Shown piece after piece: positions 1-7,833 of a stretch of DNA of 64,000 nt. The notes beneath the pieces were generated by a model. It did no database searches and had not been told where the DNA came from. It saw nothing but the letters and a program-made list of their open reading frames with translations. The DNA lies in assembly GCF_049331405.1 (NCBI RefSeq), contig NZ_CP186274.1:2480001-2544000 (forward strand). Reading direction: 5' to 3'. Position 1 is the first letter of the stretch; each line of letters begins with the position of its first letter. A program made the position numbers and the translations under genes. Source of the DNA: PoT sp049331405. GTDB lineage: Bacteria; Planctomycetota; Planctomycetia; Isosphaerales; Isosphaeraceae.

Positions 1-328
1 CACAATTCGTCACCAACAAGACCCGCGGAACAAAGTTGAGAAGCCACTCACCAAACAACAAACATTCGTAGATACTAGCAGGGGTTCCCCTGCATTCCTC
101 CGTTTCGAGTCAATGCCGAACGCCCCCTCACTCGCCGATATATCGCCGACTCCTCCGTCGCCCGAATGCCCGTACGAATCCTCAGTCCCCACGAAGGATC
201 GGGCACTCTCGAGGCATCGAGAGATGCAAAGCCCACGATGAGGCAACTCCGATCGCATCGGGGCTCGTGGTCCGCGAGGCGAGAGCGCAAGCGGATTCGA
301 CGGATGGGAGTGGAATCAGCAGCGTTCG
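1..328. other. Left edge, no gene supported
   Basis: Short overlapping reading frames exist on both strands, but none has a recognisable domain or a convincing ribosome-binding site. The frames are rich in Arg, Ser and Gly, as expected for non-coding frames of GC-rich DNA. I see no tRNA or rRNA signature. A gene entering from the left cannot be excluded but is not visible. Confidence 0.5.
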
Positions 329-366
329 AAAAAAATGACGGCCGCGGTCAAAGACGCCGCGGCCGT
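329..366 (-). terminator. Intrinsic terminator (minus strand)
   Basis: A perfect 10-bp stem (ACGGCCGCGG at 338-347 with its complement at 357-366) and a 9-nt loop are followed, reading the minus strand, by CA and seven T residues. This is a textbook rho-independent terminator. It lies 30 nt past the stop codon of the small minus-strand ORF at 396-587, which supports that ORF being transcribed. Confidence 0.8.
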
Positions 367-395
367 ATGAGGAAAGTCTGTCGGACGTTTGAGGC

Positions 396-587
396 TCAGG
401 AAAGGCCCTTGGAGACGGAGCGGAAGCGGGCTCGCGTGATTCCCTTGTGGACGGTCACGACGCCTGGCGTGGGGGAAGCGGCGCGTGGGGCGGTTGGGCT
501 ACGCTTCTCCTCGTGGGAGATGTTCAGGAATTCGCGGGCGGCTTGGAGGTCCGAGGCTTCGATTTCAGGAAGTGAGTTCTTTTGCAT
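396..587 (-). CDS. Small hypothetical protein (63 aa)
   Basis: This 63-residue ORF starts MQKNSLPEIEASDLQAAREF and has a basic, Ser/Pro-rich second half. No domain is recognised. Codon third positions are strongly G/C, like the confirmed genes nearby, and a strong intrinsic terminator sits 30 nt downstream on the same strand. Against it, no clear Shine-Dalgarno motif precedes the ATG and the ORF is short. There is no predicted signal peptide or membrane segment. The function is unknown, and the terminator might instead serve a longer transcript starting further right. Confidence 0.5.
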   Translation of the reverse strand: MQKNSLPEIEASDLQAAREFLNISHEEKRSPTAPRAASPTPGVVTVHKGITRARFRSVSKGLS

Positions 588-1167
588 AGCAGCGAAGGTC
601 TGAGATCCCAGGGTGGGGATGAGCGGCCCGGAGACACCATGTCCTCGGGCCTTGTCGAGTCAGCGAATCGAGAGATGTGAGGCATGGCAGAAGCAAAAGG
701 CTTGCCAAACCCCCGGTCTTTTGCCCATTCGCCTTGGACGCGAACGGGCCACGAGCGACCTTCACGGCGACTCGCACATTTGGCTTCGTTGGGATGGAGG
801 AGATACCGTCGTCACGCCCAGCGTGCGGGAGGTCGGTGTGACATCAGGGGAGGTTCATCTGTCGTGAAAGGCTCTTGGGACGTTTATCGGTTGGACTCAC
901 CCCACACGTTCGACTCTTTCGAGAGAGGGTCGCTTTTCTTCCCGGGGTGATCCTTGTCGAAACACGGCCGGAAACGCGACAATGCGTGAGATACTTTCAA
1001 TTGCCTTATAGACGGTCCAAAGCCCGAGAGCAAGAGCAATCGGCGATCCCCGAAATCCGCCGAAGAAACCGCCGGGCGAGGCCACCTCGACGGCCCGCCT
1101 TCGAATCGATTCGGGATGGCGCCCAAGCCTCTGACCGGCCTCGTGATTCGTCCGTTCTTGCGATGGG
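588..1167. other. Intergenic region upstream of miaA
   Basis: About 580 bases with no gene I can support. Reading frames on both strands lack domains and have shadow-like composition. A TTGTCG...GACAAT pair around 954-980 and an AT-richer stretch near 1000 could be promoter parts for miaA, but the match is weak and planctomycete promoters are poorly defined. Confidence 0.4.
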
Positions 1168-2130
1168 ATGCCCGTGTTGTCGACGACCGAGACGAGGGGT
1201 TTGTTGCACAGATCGGTCTACCTGACGGGGGCGACCGCCTCCGGGAAGACCGCAGTGGGTGTTGCCCTGGCACAACACCTCGACGCCGAGGTCATCGCGC
1301 TCGACTCGATGACCCTCTACCGAGGGATGGACATCGGCACGGCCAAGCCGACGCTCGACGAGCGTGAGGGCGTCCCGCATCATTTGATCGACGTCCTCGA
1401 CCCCTGGCAGTCGGCAAGCGTCGCCGACTATCGGGGCTGGGCCCTCCAGACGGCCGCCGAGATCGAGGGGCGGGGAAAACGGATCCTCTTCGTGGGAGGG
1501 ACCGCTCTCTATTTGAAGGCCTTGCTCCGCGGCCTTTTCGAAGGGCCGGCGGCAGACACTGCCCTGCGCCAGGAATTGGAGGCCGAGGCCGACCGTCGGG
1601 GCCCCGAGGCGCTCCACGCACGCCTCGAGACGCTCGACCCGCGCTCCGCCGCCCGTTTGCATCCCAATGACCGCAGGCGCCTGGTCCGCGCCCTCGAGGT
1701 GCTCGCCCTGACGGGCCGACGCCTCAGCGACCTCCAGACCGAGCACGAACAACCCGCCCCCGACGACGTCGCCGTCTTTGCGCTCCAGCGGCCCCGCCCG
1801 GAGATGCACGACCGGATCAACCGCCGCGTCGTCGCGATGTTCCGCGAAGGATTCGTAGAGGAGGTGCGACGGCTCCGGGAATCCGACCCGCCCATCAGCC
1901 CGGTCGCCGCGCAGGGAGTCGGTTACCTCGAGGTCCTCGAGCACCTCGAAACCGGCATCCCCCTGGAGAGAACGATCTCGCTCATCCAGGCGAGGACCCG
2001 TCAATTCGCCAAGCGTCAGGAGACTTGGTTCCGCGGCCTCTCTGAGGTAAAGCCCTGGCCCGTCGCGACATCGGAGCCCCCCGGAGTCACCGCCAGGGCA
2101 CTCGCGGACCGGATCTCCTCGGGAAACTGA
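1168..2130 (+). CDS. miaA: tRNA dimethylallyltransferase MiaA
   Basis: MiaA transfers the dimethylallyl group of DMAPP to N6 of A37 in tRNAs that read codons starting with U, the first step of ms2i6A synthesis in the cytoplasm. The 320-residue length is typical. The P-loop GATASGKT lies at residues 21-28 (the usual Pro after the first Gly is Ala). The DSM..YRGMDIGTAKP motif lies at 46-62 with the general-base Asp at 46. The C-terminal TRQFAKRQETWFR signature is intact. The ATG at 1168 has only a weak ribosome-binding site and leaves a slightly long N-terminus before the P-loop, so a later start is possible. The gene stands alone and the next gene begins about 160 bp downstream. Confidence 0.95.
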   Translation: MPVLSTTETRGLLHRSVYLTGATASGKTAVGVALAQHLDAEVIALDSMTLYRGMDIGTAKPTLDEREGVPHHLIDVLDPWQSASVADYRGWALQTAAEIEGRGKRILFVGGTALYLKALLRGLFEGPAADTALRQELEAEADRRGPEALHARLETLDPRSAARLHPNDRRRLVRALEVLALTGRRLSDLQTEHEQPAPDDVAVFALQRPRPEMHDRINRRVVAMFREGFVEEVRRLRESDPPISPVAAQGVGYLEVLEHLETGIPLERTISLIQARTRQFAKRQETWFRGLSEVKPWPVATSEPPGVTARALADRISSGN

Positions 2131-2269
2131 CCTTCCTCGATGGGAAGAGTTCTGTTATTTACCGAGGAGATCTTTCGGCCGAGTTGAATTGAATGCGCAA
2201 AGTATTCGGCCGAGATTTGTGCCCGTCTGCTCCGACAGTCCGCATGCGGCATCGTTCGGGGCCGTTCCC

Positions 2270-2276
2270 AAGGAGG
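2270..2276 (+). promoter_or_regulatory. Ribosome-binding site fixing the DUF11 protein start
   Basis: AAGGAGG ends 12 nt before the ATG at 2289. This decides the start in favour of the Met that opens the signal peptide, over the in-frame ATG at 2193. Confidence 0.7.
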
Positions 2277-2288
2277 GGATCGATTCCC

Positions 2289-4433
2289 ATGGGCCGTCGA
2301 CTCATTTTTCTCGTCGCGATGGCCTCGGCCGTCGTCATCTGGGTTCGGCCCGCCCGACCGCAGTCCAACCCTGCGCTACCCCCTCTGCCGGAAACGGTCG
2401 GCTCGTCCGAAGGCGACGCGAGTGTCATGCTGCCGCCGGTCGAGCCCGCGCCTGCCGCGAGCCCGACCCAAACCACCCCGACGACGAAGCGGGCCGGGAC
2501 GACTGCCGCCATATCCAAGACCAATCCAACGGCGTCGCCCCCCCAGGTTCGGCAGGCCAAGAAAGTCCCACCTCCCGTCCCCAAGACGGTCGAGGAGGCC
2601 AAGCCCGAGCCCACCGCCGGCGCACCGACACCCGGCGGCCCCATCGAAGAACCCGCCAAGCTCGGCGAGCCCGCGATTCCCGGTGATGAGAAAGGGATGG
2701 GGCTGCCTCCCGCAGACCTTTCGGCTCCCCCCGCACTTCCGGCCCCGGCTGCTGAGGACGCGAATGCGGCTCCGGGTGACGTCGCCAATACGCCCAAGCT
2801 CGACGAGGATGTGAAGCCGGCGCAGGCTCCTCCGGCCAACCCCGCGGCCCCGGCCGCGGGAGCTCCGGTCGTCCCTCCCCCCGAAGGTGGGAACCCGCTG
2901 CCGCCCGCCAAGGGGTCAACGGCCGGAGCCGCTCCGGGTTCGGCCGCGGCCGACGCCGAGCATTTCGTCCTGCCCGCCGACCGCCTCCTCAAAGGGAGGC
3001 AGTCCGTCGAGGTAAGCGTCGAGGTGGTCGGGCCGGAGACGATGAACCTGCATAAAGAGGGCAAGTTCAAGATTATCGTCAAGAACACGGGGAATGCCGA
3101 CGCCATGGGCGTCATCGTCCGGGACGAGCTCCCCCCCTCGCTCGAACTCCTCTCGAGCCAGCCGAACCAGGAACCGTCTTCGGGTTCGTTGCTGGTCTGG
3201 AAGCTCGGTACCGTCCCGGCCAGGTCCGAACGCCTGATCACGCTCAACGTCAAGGCGATCCAGCCTGGCGAGTTGAATCACGCCGCCTCGATCACGCTGC
3301 TCGGCGGCAGCAAGGTACACACGATCATCCGCGAGCCTCGGCTCAAGGTCGAGCAGCGTGCAACGACCGGCAAGGTCGTGAAGGGCAAGCCCGTCGACTT
3401 CATCATCACGGTGTCGAACATCGGCGACGGCCCCGCTCGCAACGTGAACATCCGCGCCACCCTCAGCCCCGGACTGAAAGTGATGGCCGAGGATGGGCAG
3501 GACACGAACATCCTCGAATACGTCTTCAAAGAAGACCTGCCGGCAGGCCGCACGCTCGAACTCGACCCGATCGAGGCGGATACGACGATGGGAGGGGAGC
3601 AATCGTGCCAGGTGGTGGCCGATAGCCCCGACGTCGAGCCGAACGCGGATATCGCGAAGAGCGTCAAGACCGTGACCGTTATCGAGCCCAAGCTCAAGCT
3701 CAGGCTTGCCGGCGACACCAAGAAATTCACCGACACCCTGTCGAGCTATCAGCTTTCGCTCGAGAATCCCGGCACCGCCACCACGAAGAACGTCCAGGTG
3801 AGCGTCATCCTCAACAACAACGGCAAGCCGCAGTTGCCCATCCCGGCGGGGGGCAAGTGGGATCCGAGCTATCGACGTATCTCGTGGAACATCGCGCAGA
3901 TCGAGCCGGGCGAATCCGAGAAGCTGACCCTCCCCTTCAATGTCATGATGGGCAGCCCGGGCACATTCCAGGTCACCGCGGAAGCGAAAGCCCAGCTCAA
4001 TCTTTACGACAAGACGAACCTGACGACGACCATCGATGGCATCCCGCTCGTCGACCTCCAGGTCGATCAGGGGAAGACTCGCCTCATCGATGTGAAGGTC
4101 CCGATCTATTACAGGATCCGGATCCGCAACACGGGGACGAAGGAAGCCACCAACATCCTCGTGAAAGCCTTCCCCTCGGCCAACCTGAGGGTCCTCCAAA
4201 CCCGGGGCACCGAACAGCAGGCCCAGTACAGCGCGAGCGAGAAAGTCCTGATCTGGCCCGTCATCCCACGCCTGGAGCCCGGCAAGGAGATGACTCTCGG
4301 GATCCAGCTGGAAGGCATCAAACCGGGGCAGGGGAGCTGCAAGGTCCACCTGACCCACGACAATGATGCCGAGAATCAGGTCGAGGACGCCGCCTTCACC
4401 AGGATCACGGGCACCGGCACGCTTCAGCGCTGA
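2289..4433 (+). CDS. Secreted DUF11-repeat protein
   Basis: A 714-residue exported protein. The N-terminus MGRRLIFLVAMASAVVIWV is a signal peptide. It is followed by about 220 residues of Pro/Ala-rich low-complexity sequence, then at least four tandem Ig-like DUF11/CARDB-type repeats, recognisable by recurring blocks such as VKNTGNADAMGV, VSNIGDGPARNV, LENPGTATTKNV and IRNTGTKEATNI. Such repeats are common in planctomycete surface or cell-wall proteins and are thought to be structural or adhesive. The preferred start has an AAGGAGG motif; the upstream in-frame ATG would add 32 residues that are not leader-like. No enzyme motif is seen. A GC-rich hairpin follows the stop codon. Confidence 0.85.
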   Translation: MGRRLIFLVAMASAVVIWVRPARPQSNPALPPLPETVGSSEGDASVMLPPVEPAPAASPTQTTPTTKRAGTTAAISKTNPTASPPQVRQAKKVPPPVPKTVEEAKPEPTAGAPTPGGPIEEPAKLGEPAIPGDEKGMGLPPADLSAPPALPAPAAEDANAAPGDVANTPKLDEDVKPAQAPPANPAAPAAGAPVVPPPEGGNPLPPAKGSTAGAAPGSAAADAEHFVLPADRLLKGRQSVEVSVEVVGPETMNLHKEGKFKIIVKNTGNADAMGVIVRDELPPSLELLSSQPNQEPSSGSLLVWKLGTVPARSERLITLNVKAIQPGELNHAASITLLGGSKVHTIIREPRLKVEQRATTGKVVKGKPVDFIITVSNIGDGPARNVNIRATLSPGLKVMAEDGQDTNILEYVFKEDLPAGRTLELDPIEADTTMGGEQSCQVVADSPDVEPNADIAKSVKTVTVIEPKLKLRLAGDTKKFTDTLSSYQLSLENPGTATTKNVQVSVILNNNGKPQLPIPAGGKWDPSYRRISWNIAQIEPGESEKLTLPFNVMMGSPGTFQVTAEAKAQLNLYDKTNLTTTIDGIPLVDLQVDQGKTRLIDVKVPIYYRIRIRNTGTKEATNILVKAFPSANLRVLQTRGTEQQAQYSASEKVLIWPVIPRLEPGKEMTLGIQLEGIKPGQGSCKVHLTHDNDAENQVEDAAFTRITGTGTLQR

Positions 4434-4463
4434 GACGTGCCCGATCAACTCGAGCCTTCGGAA

Positions 4464-4490
4464 CCGGAGGGCGCACGCGTCGCCCTCCGG
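4464..4490 (+). terminator. GC-rich hairpin after the DUF11 gene
   Basis: A perfect 10-bp stem (CCGGAGGGCG / CGCCCTCCGG) with a 7-nt loop sits 30 nt past the stop codon. There is no T-tract, so termination is plausible but unproven. Confidence 0.45.
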
Positions 4491-4665
4491 AACCCCGGCA
4501 AGTCCCACCCACGTCCCGGACGGGGTTCACGAACTTTGACGATCGCGGCGACCTTCGGGGGCGGCAGCCGGTTGGCTTCGAGAGCCTCGTGACGTAGAAT
4601 CGGGCCTCACGGAAGGCCGACCTCGGCCAGCGTCTCCGAGGCAACCTGGGACGAAGGACGTCGCG

Positions 4666-7077
4666 ATGCAACGGTGCCGCTCCTTGCCGATCTCCGCGGG
4701 CATTTGCTGGGGATTCGCGCTCGCGTTGACCCTCCAGGCGACGGTGGTCAAGGCCGAGCCCGACCCCAAGCCCACCACGAATCGCCTGGCGAAAGAGACG
4801 AGCCCGTACCTCCTCCTCCACGCCCACAACCCGGTTGACTGGTATCCCTGGGGCCCCGAGGCGTTCGCCAGGGCCAAGGCCGAGAAGAAGCCGATCTTCC
4901 TCTCCATCGGCTACAGCTCGTGCTACTGGTGCCACGTCATGGAGCGCGAGTGCTTCATGGATCCGTCGATCGCCGCCGCGCTCAATAACCACTTCGTCTG
5001 CATCAAGGTGGATCGCGAGGAGCGGCCCGACGTCGATCAGGTCTACATGGCCGCGCTCCAGGCCTTCTCCAGCGGCGGCTGGCCGATGTCGATGTTCCTT
5101 ACCTCGGACGGCAAGCCCTTCTTCGGCGGGACCTACTTCCCCCCCAAGGATCGGGAAGGGATCCGAGGCTTCCCCACCATCCTCAAAGGGGTCGCCGAGG
5201 CCTGGCGCGACGACCGGGCCCAGGTCGAGGAGTCGGCCGATCGCCTCGCCAGGTTCGTGAAACTCTCGCTCTCAGGCATGGGCGTACAGAAGGCTCTGGC
5301 CCCCTCGCGACAATGGATCGCCGACGGGCGAGCCCAGCTCGTCGACCAATTCGACCCAGAGTACGGCGGCTTCGGCTTCAACGCCGAGAACGCCCGCCGT
5401 CCCAAGTTCCCCGAGCCGGTCAACCTCGTCTTCCTGCTCGACCAGCATCGGCGCGACAAGGCCCAGAGCAAGGAGACGTCCGACCCGAAGTCGGTGCCGC
5501 TGGCGATGGTCCTCAAGACGATGGACCACATGGCCCGCGGCGGCATCCGCGACCACCTCGCCGGGGGCTATCACCGCTACGCGACCAGCCGCTACTGGAT
5601 CGTCCCCCACTTCGAGAAGATGCTCTACGACAACGCCCAGCTCGCATCGGCACATCTCCTCGCTTATGAGGCGACGAAGGACGTGCGATGGCGGAAGGAA
5701 GCCGAGTCCACCTTCGCCTTCGTCGCGAGGACGATGACGTCGCCCGAGGGGGGCTTCTACTCGGCCCTCGACGCCGAGACGAAGGGGGAAGAGGGCAAGT
5801 ACTACGTCTGGACCCGCGAGGAGGTCGAGCAAGTCCTGGGCGCAGGGCCGGGGCTCGATGCCTTCATGCAAGTCTACGGGATGAAGCGCGAGCCCAACTT
5901 CGAGAAGGATCGCTACGTCTTGCTCGAGCCCCGCTCGCGCGAGGAGCAGGCGACGACCCTGAAGGACACCCCGCAAGGGCTCGAGACCCGGCTCGCCCCC
6001 ATGAGAGCCAAGCTCCTGGCCGCGCGCGACCTCCGGCCCTCCCCGCTCCGCGACGACAAGATCCTGACCTCGTGGAACGGCCTCATGATCGCGGCCTATG
6101 CCGACGGCTTCCGCGTACTCAAGGACTCGAAATACCGCGAGGCGGCGGAGAAGGCGGCCGACTTCCTGCTCGCCAGGCTCCGGACCCCCGACGGCCGACT
6201 CCTCCGCACTTATCGCGCGGGCCAGGCCAAGCTCCCGGCCTATCTCGAAGACTACGCCTATCTCGCAGAGGGCCTCCTCCGGCTCCACGCCGCGACCGGC
6301 GACGAGAAGCGGCTCGCCCAGGCGAAGCAGCTCATCGATCGCATGATCGCCGACTTCGAGGACACGAAGCAGGGGGGCTTCTTCTTCACCGCGGCCGACC
6401 ACGAGGAACTGCTTGCTCGTCCCAAGGATCCGGTCGACGGCGTCGTCCCCAGCGGCAACAGCGTCGCGATCCTCTGCCTCGTCCGCCTGGCCAAAGCCAC
6501 CGGCGAAACCCGCTACCTCGACACCGCCGGCAGGACGCTAGGAGCCTTCGGCTCCCGGCTCTCGCAGTCCCCCGGCACCATCCCCATGATGCTCGTGGGC
6601 CTTGCCGAGTACCTCGACGCTCGTGATGCGAGCGGAATCAAGGAGCCCGCGAGCGATCCGAATGCAGTCGTCTCCGCGACCGGCTCGATCGCCCCGGCGG
6701 GAGAGGCCAAGCCCGGCGCCGAGTTCGTGGGGCAGCTCGCCATCAACATCAAGGCGGGTTGGCATATCTACGCGCACGACCCGGGCGTGGCGAACCTCAA
6801 GCCGACGAACGTGCGGCTCGCCCCCGACCAGGCCGCCACGCTCGTCCAGCTCGACTACCCCAGGGGGGAGTCGCGAGTCCTGGCCTCGAGTGGCGCGGAG
6901 AAGGTCACGCTCTACGAAGGGGCAACCAAGCTCCCCGTCCGCATCAAGCTCGACGAGAAGGCCACGAAAGTCCCCGCCCAGTTCGTCTTCCAGGTCGACT
7001 TCCAGGCCTGCAACGATCGAGCCTGCCTGGCCCCCGCCACCCTGACGGTGACGGTGCCGACCACAAAGGGGCAGTAA
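4666..7077 (+). CDS. YyaL/SSP411-type thioredoxin-domain protein with DsbD-N-like C-terminus
   Basis: An 803-residue protein with a leader (MQRCRSLPISAGICWGFALA), so probably periplasmic. Residues about 40-200 are the DUF255 thioredoxin-like domain of the YyaL/spermatogenesis-associated protein 20 family, with the blocks SPYLLLHAHNPVDWYPWG and a CYWC pair at residues 86-89. Residues about 210-650 are the alpha/alpha glycosidase-like barrel of that family (RPKFPEP, HFEKMLYDNAQL, LTSWNGLMIAAYA). After residue about 665 there is an extra domain with GQLAINIKAGWHIYAHDPG and a Cys pair at 782 and 787 that resembles the N-terminal domain of DsbD. The exact reaction of the family is not established. 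The fusion suggests a thiol-redox role outside the cytoplasm. A convergent gene follows after 20 bp. Confidence 0.88.
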   Translation: MQRCRSLPISAGICWGFALALTLQATVVKAEPDPKPTTNRLAKETSPYLLLHAHNPVDWYPWGPEAFARAKAEKKPIFLSIGYSSCYWCHVMERECFMDPSIAAALNNHFVCIKVDREERPDVDQVYMAALQAFSSGGWPMSMFLTSDGKPFFGGTYFPPKDREGIRGFPTILKGVAEAWRDDRAQVEESADRLARFVKLSLSGMGVQKALAPSRQWIADGRAQLVDQFDPEYGGFGFNAENARRPKFPEPVNLVFLLDQHRRDKAQSKETSDPKSVPLAMVLKTMDHMARGGIRDHLAGGYHRYATSRYWIVPHFEKMLYDNAQLASAHLLAYEATKDVRWRKEAESTFAFVARTMTSPEGGFYSALDAETKGEEGKYYVWTREEVEQVLGAGPGLDAFMQVYGMKREPNFEKDRYVLLEPRSREEQATTLKDTPQGLETRLAPMRAKLLAARDLRPSPLRDDKILTSWNGLMIAAYADGFRVLKDSKYREAAEKAADFLLARLRTPDGRLLRTYRAGQAKLPAYLEDYAYLAEGLLRLHAATGDEKRLAQAKQLIDRMIADFEDTKQGGFFFTAADHEELLARPKDPVDGVVPSGNSVAILCLVRLAKATGETRYLDTAGRTLGAFGSRLSQSPGTIPMMLVGLAEYLDARDASGIKEPASDPNAVVSATGSIAPAGEAKPGAEFVGQLAINIKAGWHIYAHDPGVANLKPTNVRLAPDQAATLVQLDYPRGESRVLASSGAEKVTLYEGATKLPVRIKLDEKATKVPAQFVFQVDFQACNDRACLAPATLTVTVPTTKGQ

Positions 7078-7097
7078 GCGCGTGAACCGCGCGAGGC

Positions 7098-7643
7098 TCA
7101 GGGCATCGCCATCCCCGAAGGACCGCCGAGGCTCGGGGGCATCCGGAACGGGTATCCGAAACCAGGGCCGGGCATCCCGCGTTGGGCCGTTCCCATCCTC
7201 GACGAGCCGCCTCCCATGCCCATGCCGAGCCCTCCCTCGTAGCCGAACGGGACGAACGACCGGGGCGCAGAGTTCGTCGACATGGCCGAGCCGGATCGCG
7301 ACGCCGAGCCCATCCCCGATGAGAAGGAGCCCCCGCCAATCGGCGTGCTCGACATCAGGCTCCCGCCGATGTTCGACTCCGGCAGCCGTCGGGAGATGGG
7401 AGAGGTGGAGCCCCCCAGGCCCGAGCCCGGTCTCGAGCCGACGAACCCCAGGCCGTTGCCGTTGTAGGGGAGCGATGCTCCGCTCCCCGTGCTGTAATAG
7501 GAGCCGATCGTCGACGCCCCGTAACCGCCCAGCGACCGTCCGCCCCCCGACATCCCCATCTGAGCGTGGGACCGCGAGGGCGAGGACGCGAATGCGACGG
7601 CCAGCCCGAAGATCATCAGGATAAAACGTGTTCGCATTATCAT
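7098..7643 (-). CDS. Secreted Gly/Ser/Met-rich protein
   Basis: About 180 residues. A signal peptide (MRTRFILMIFGLAVAFASS... ending near SHAQ) is followed by a low-complexity mature part rich in Gly, Ser and Met, including MGMSGGG, GLGMGMGGGSSRMG and a C-terminal GGPSGMAMP. No Cys and no known domain are visible. Three in-frame ATGs lie close together. GAGGAAG abuts the first, so the second (7643) or third (7637) has the better spacing. The gene lies downstream of and parallel to the Cus-type efflux genes, which raises the possibility that the Met-rich chain binds copper or silver; that is inference only. Confidence 0.65.
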   Translation of the reverse strand: MIMRTRFILMIFGLAVAFASSPSRSHAQMGMSGGGRSLGGYGASTIGSYYSTGSGASLPYNGNGLGFVGSRPGSGLGGSTSPISRRLPESNIGGSLMSSTPIGGGSFSSGMGSASRSGSAMSTNSAPRSFVPFGYEGGLGMGMGGGSSRMGTAQRGMPGPGFGYPFRMPPSLGGPSGMAMP

Positions 7644-7675
7644 AAACATCTTCCTCGCCGCAATGGAGATCGGCC

Positions 7676-7780
7676 CGCCGTCTCGCCCCTTCGGAACCCG
7701 TCGCGTCTGGTGGCTCTCGTGCGGGGCTCAATACGCAACGAAAGGCCAGCCGAGGCTTCGCCCGAAGGGGCGAGACGGCG
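7676..7780. repeat. 19-bp perfect inverted repeat, 67-nt spacer
   Basis: CGCCGTCTCGCCCCTTCGG at 7676-7694 is the exact reverse complement of 7762-7780. The repeat lies between the stop of the RND pump gene and the start of the Gly/Met-rich gene, both on the minus strand. It could form a long hairpin that ends or attenuates the efflux transcript, or be a binding site. The right arm also overlaps a small local hairpin (CGCCC/GGGCG). Confidence 0.6.
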
Positions 7781-7833
7781 CGTCGATCTCCTCCTGAATA
7801 AATCGCTGAGCGCCGATTCCCGTTCTTGACACC

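Noticed and set aside
369..380. GAGGAAAGTC, like the start of the RNase P RNA core
   Set aside because: The rest of the RNase P RNA core (AGAGCAAACCGCC and the 3' ACAGAAA...GGCTTA part) does not follow, so this is a chance match.
2193..2288. N-terminal extension of the DUF11 protein from the ATG at 2193
   Set aside because: It gives an Arg-rich non-leader sequence and the AAGGAGG site serves the ATG at 2289.
7708..7830. Possible continuation of the CusA-like gene past its stop
   Set aside because: The gene has a proper stop at 7834 and this stretch is outside any aligned domain.
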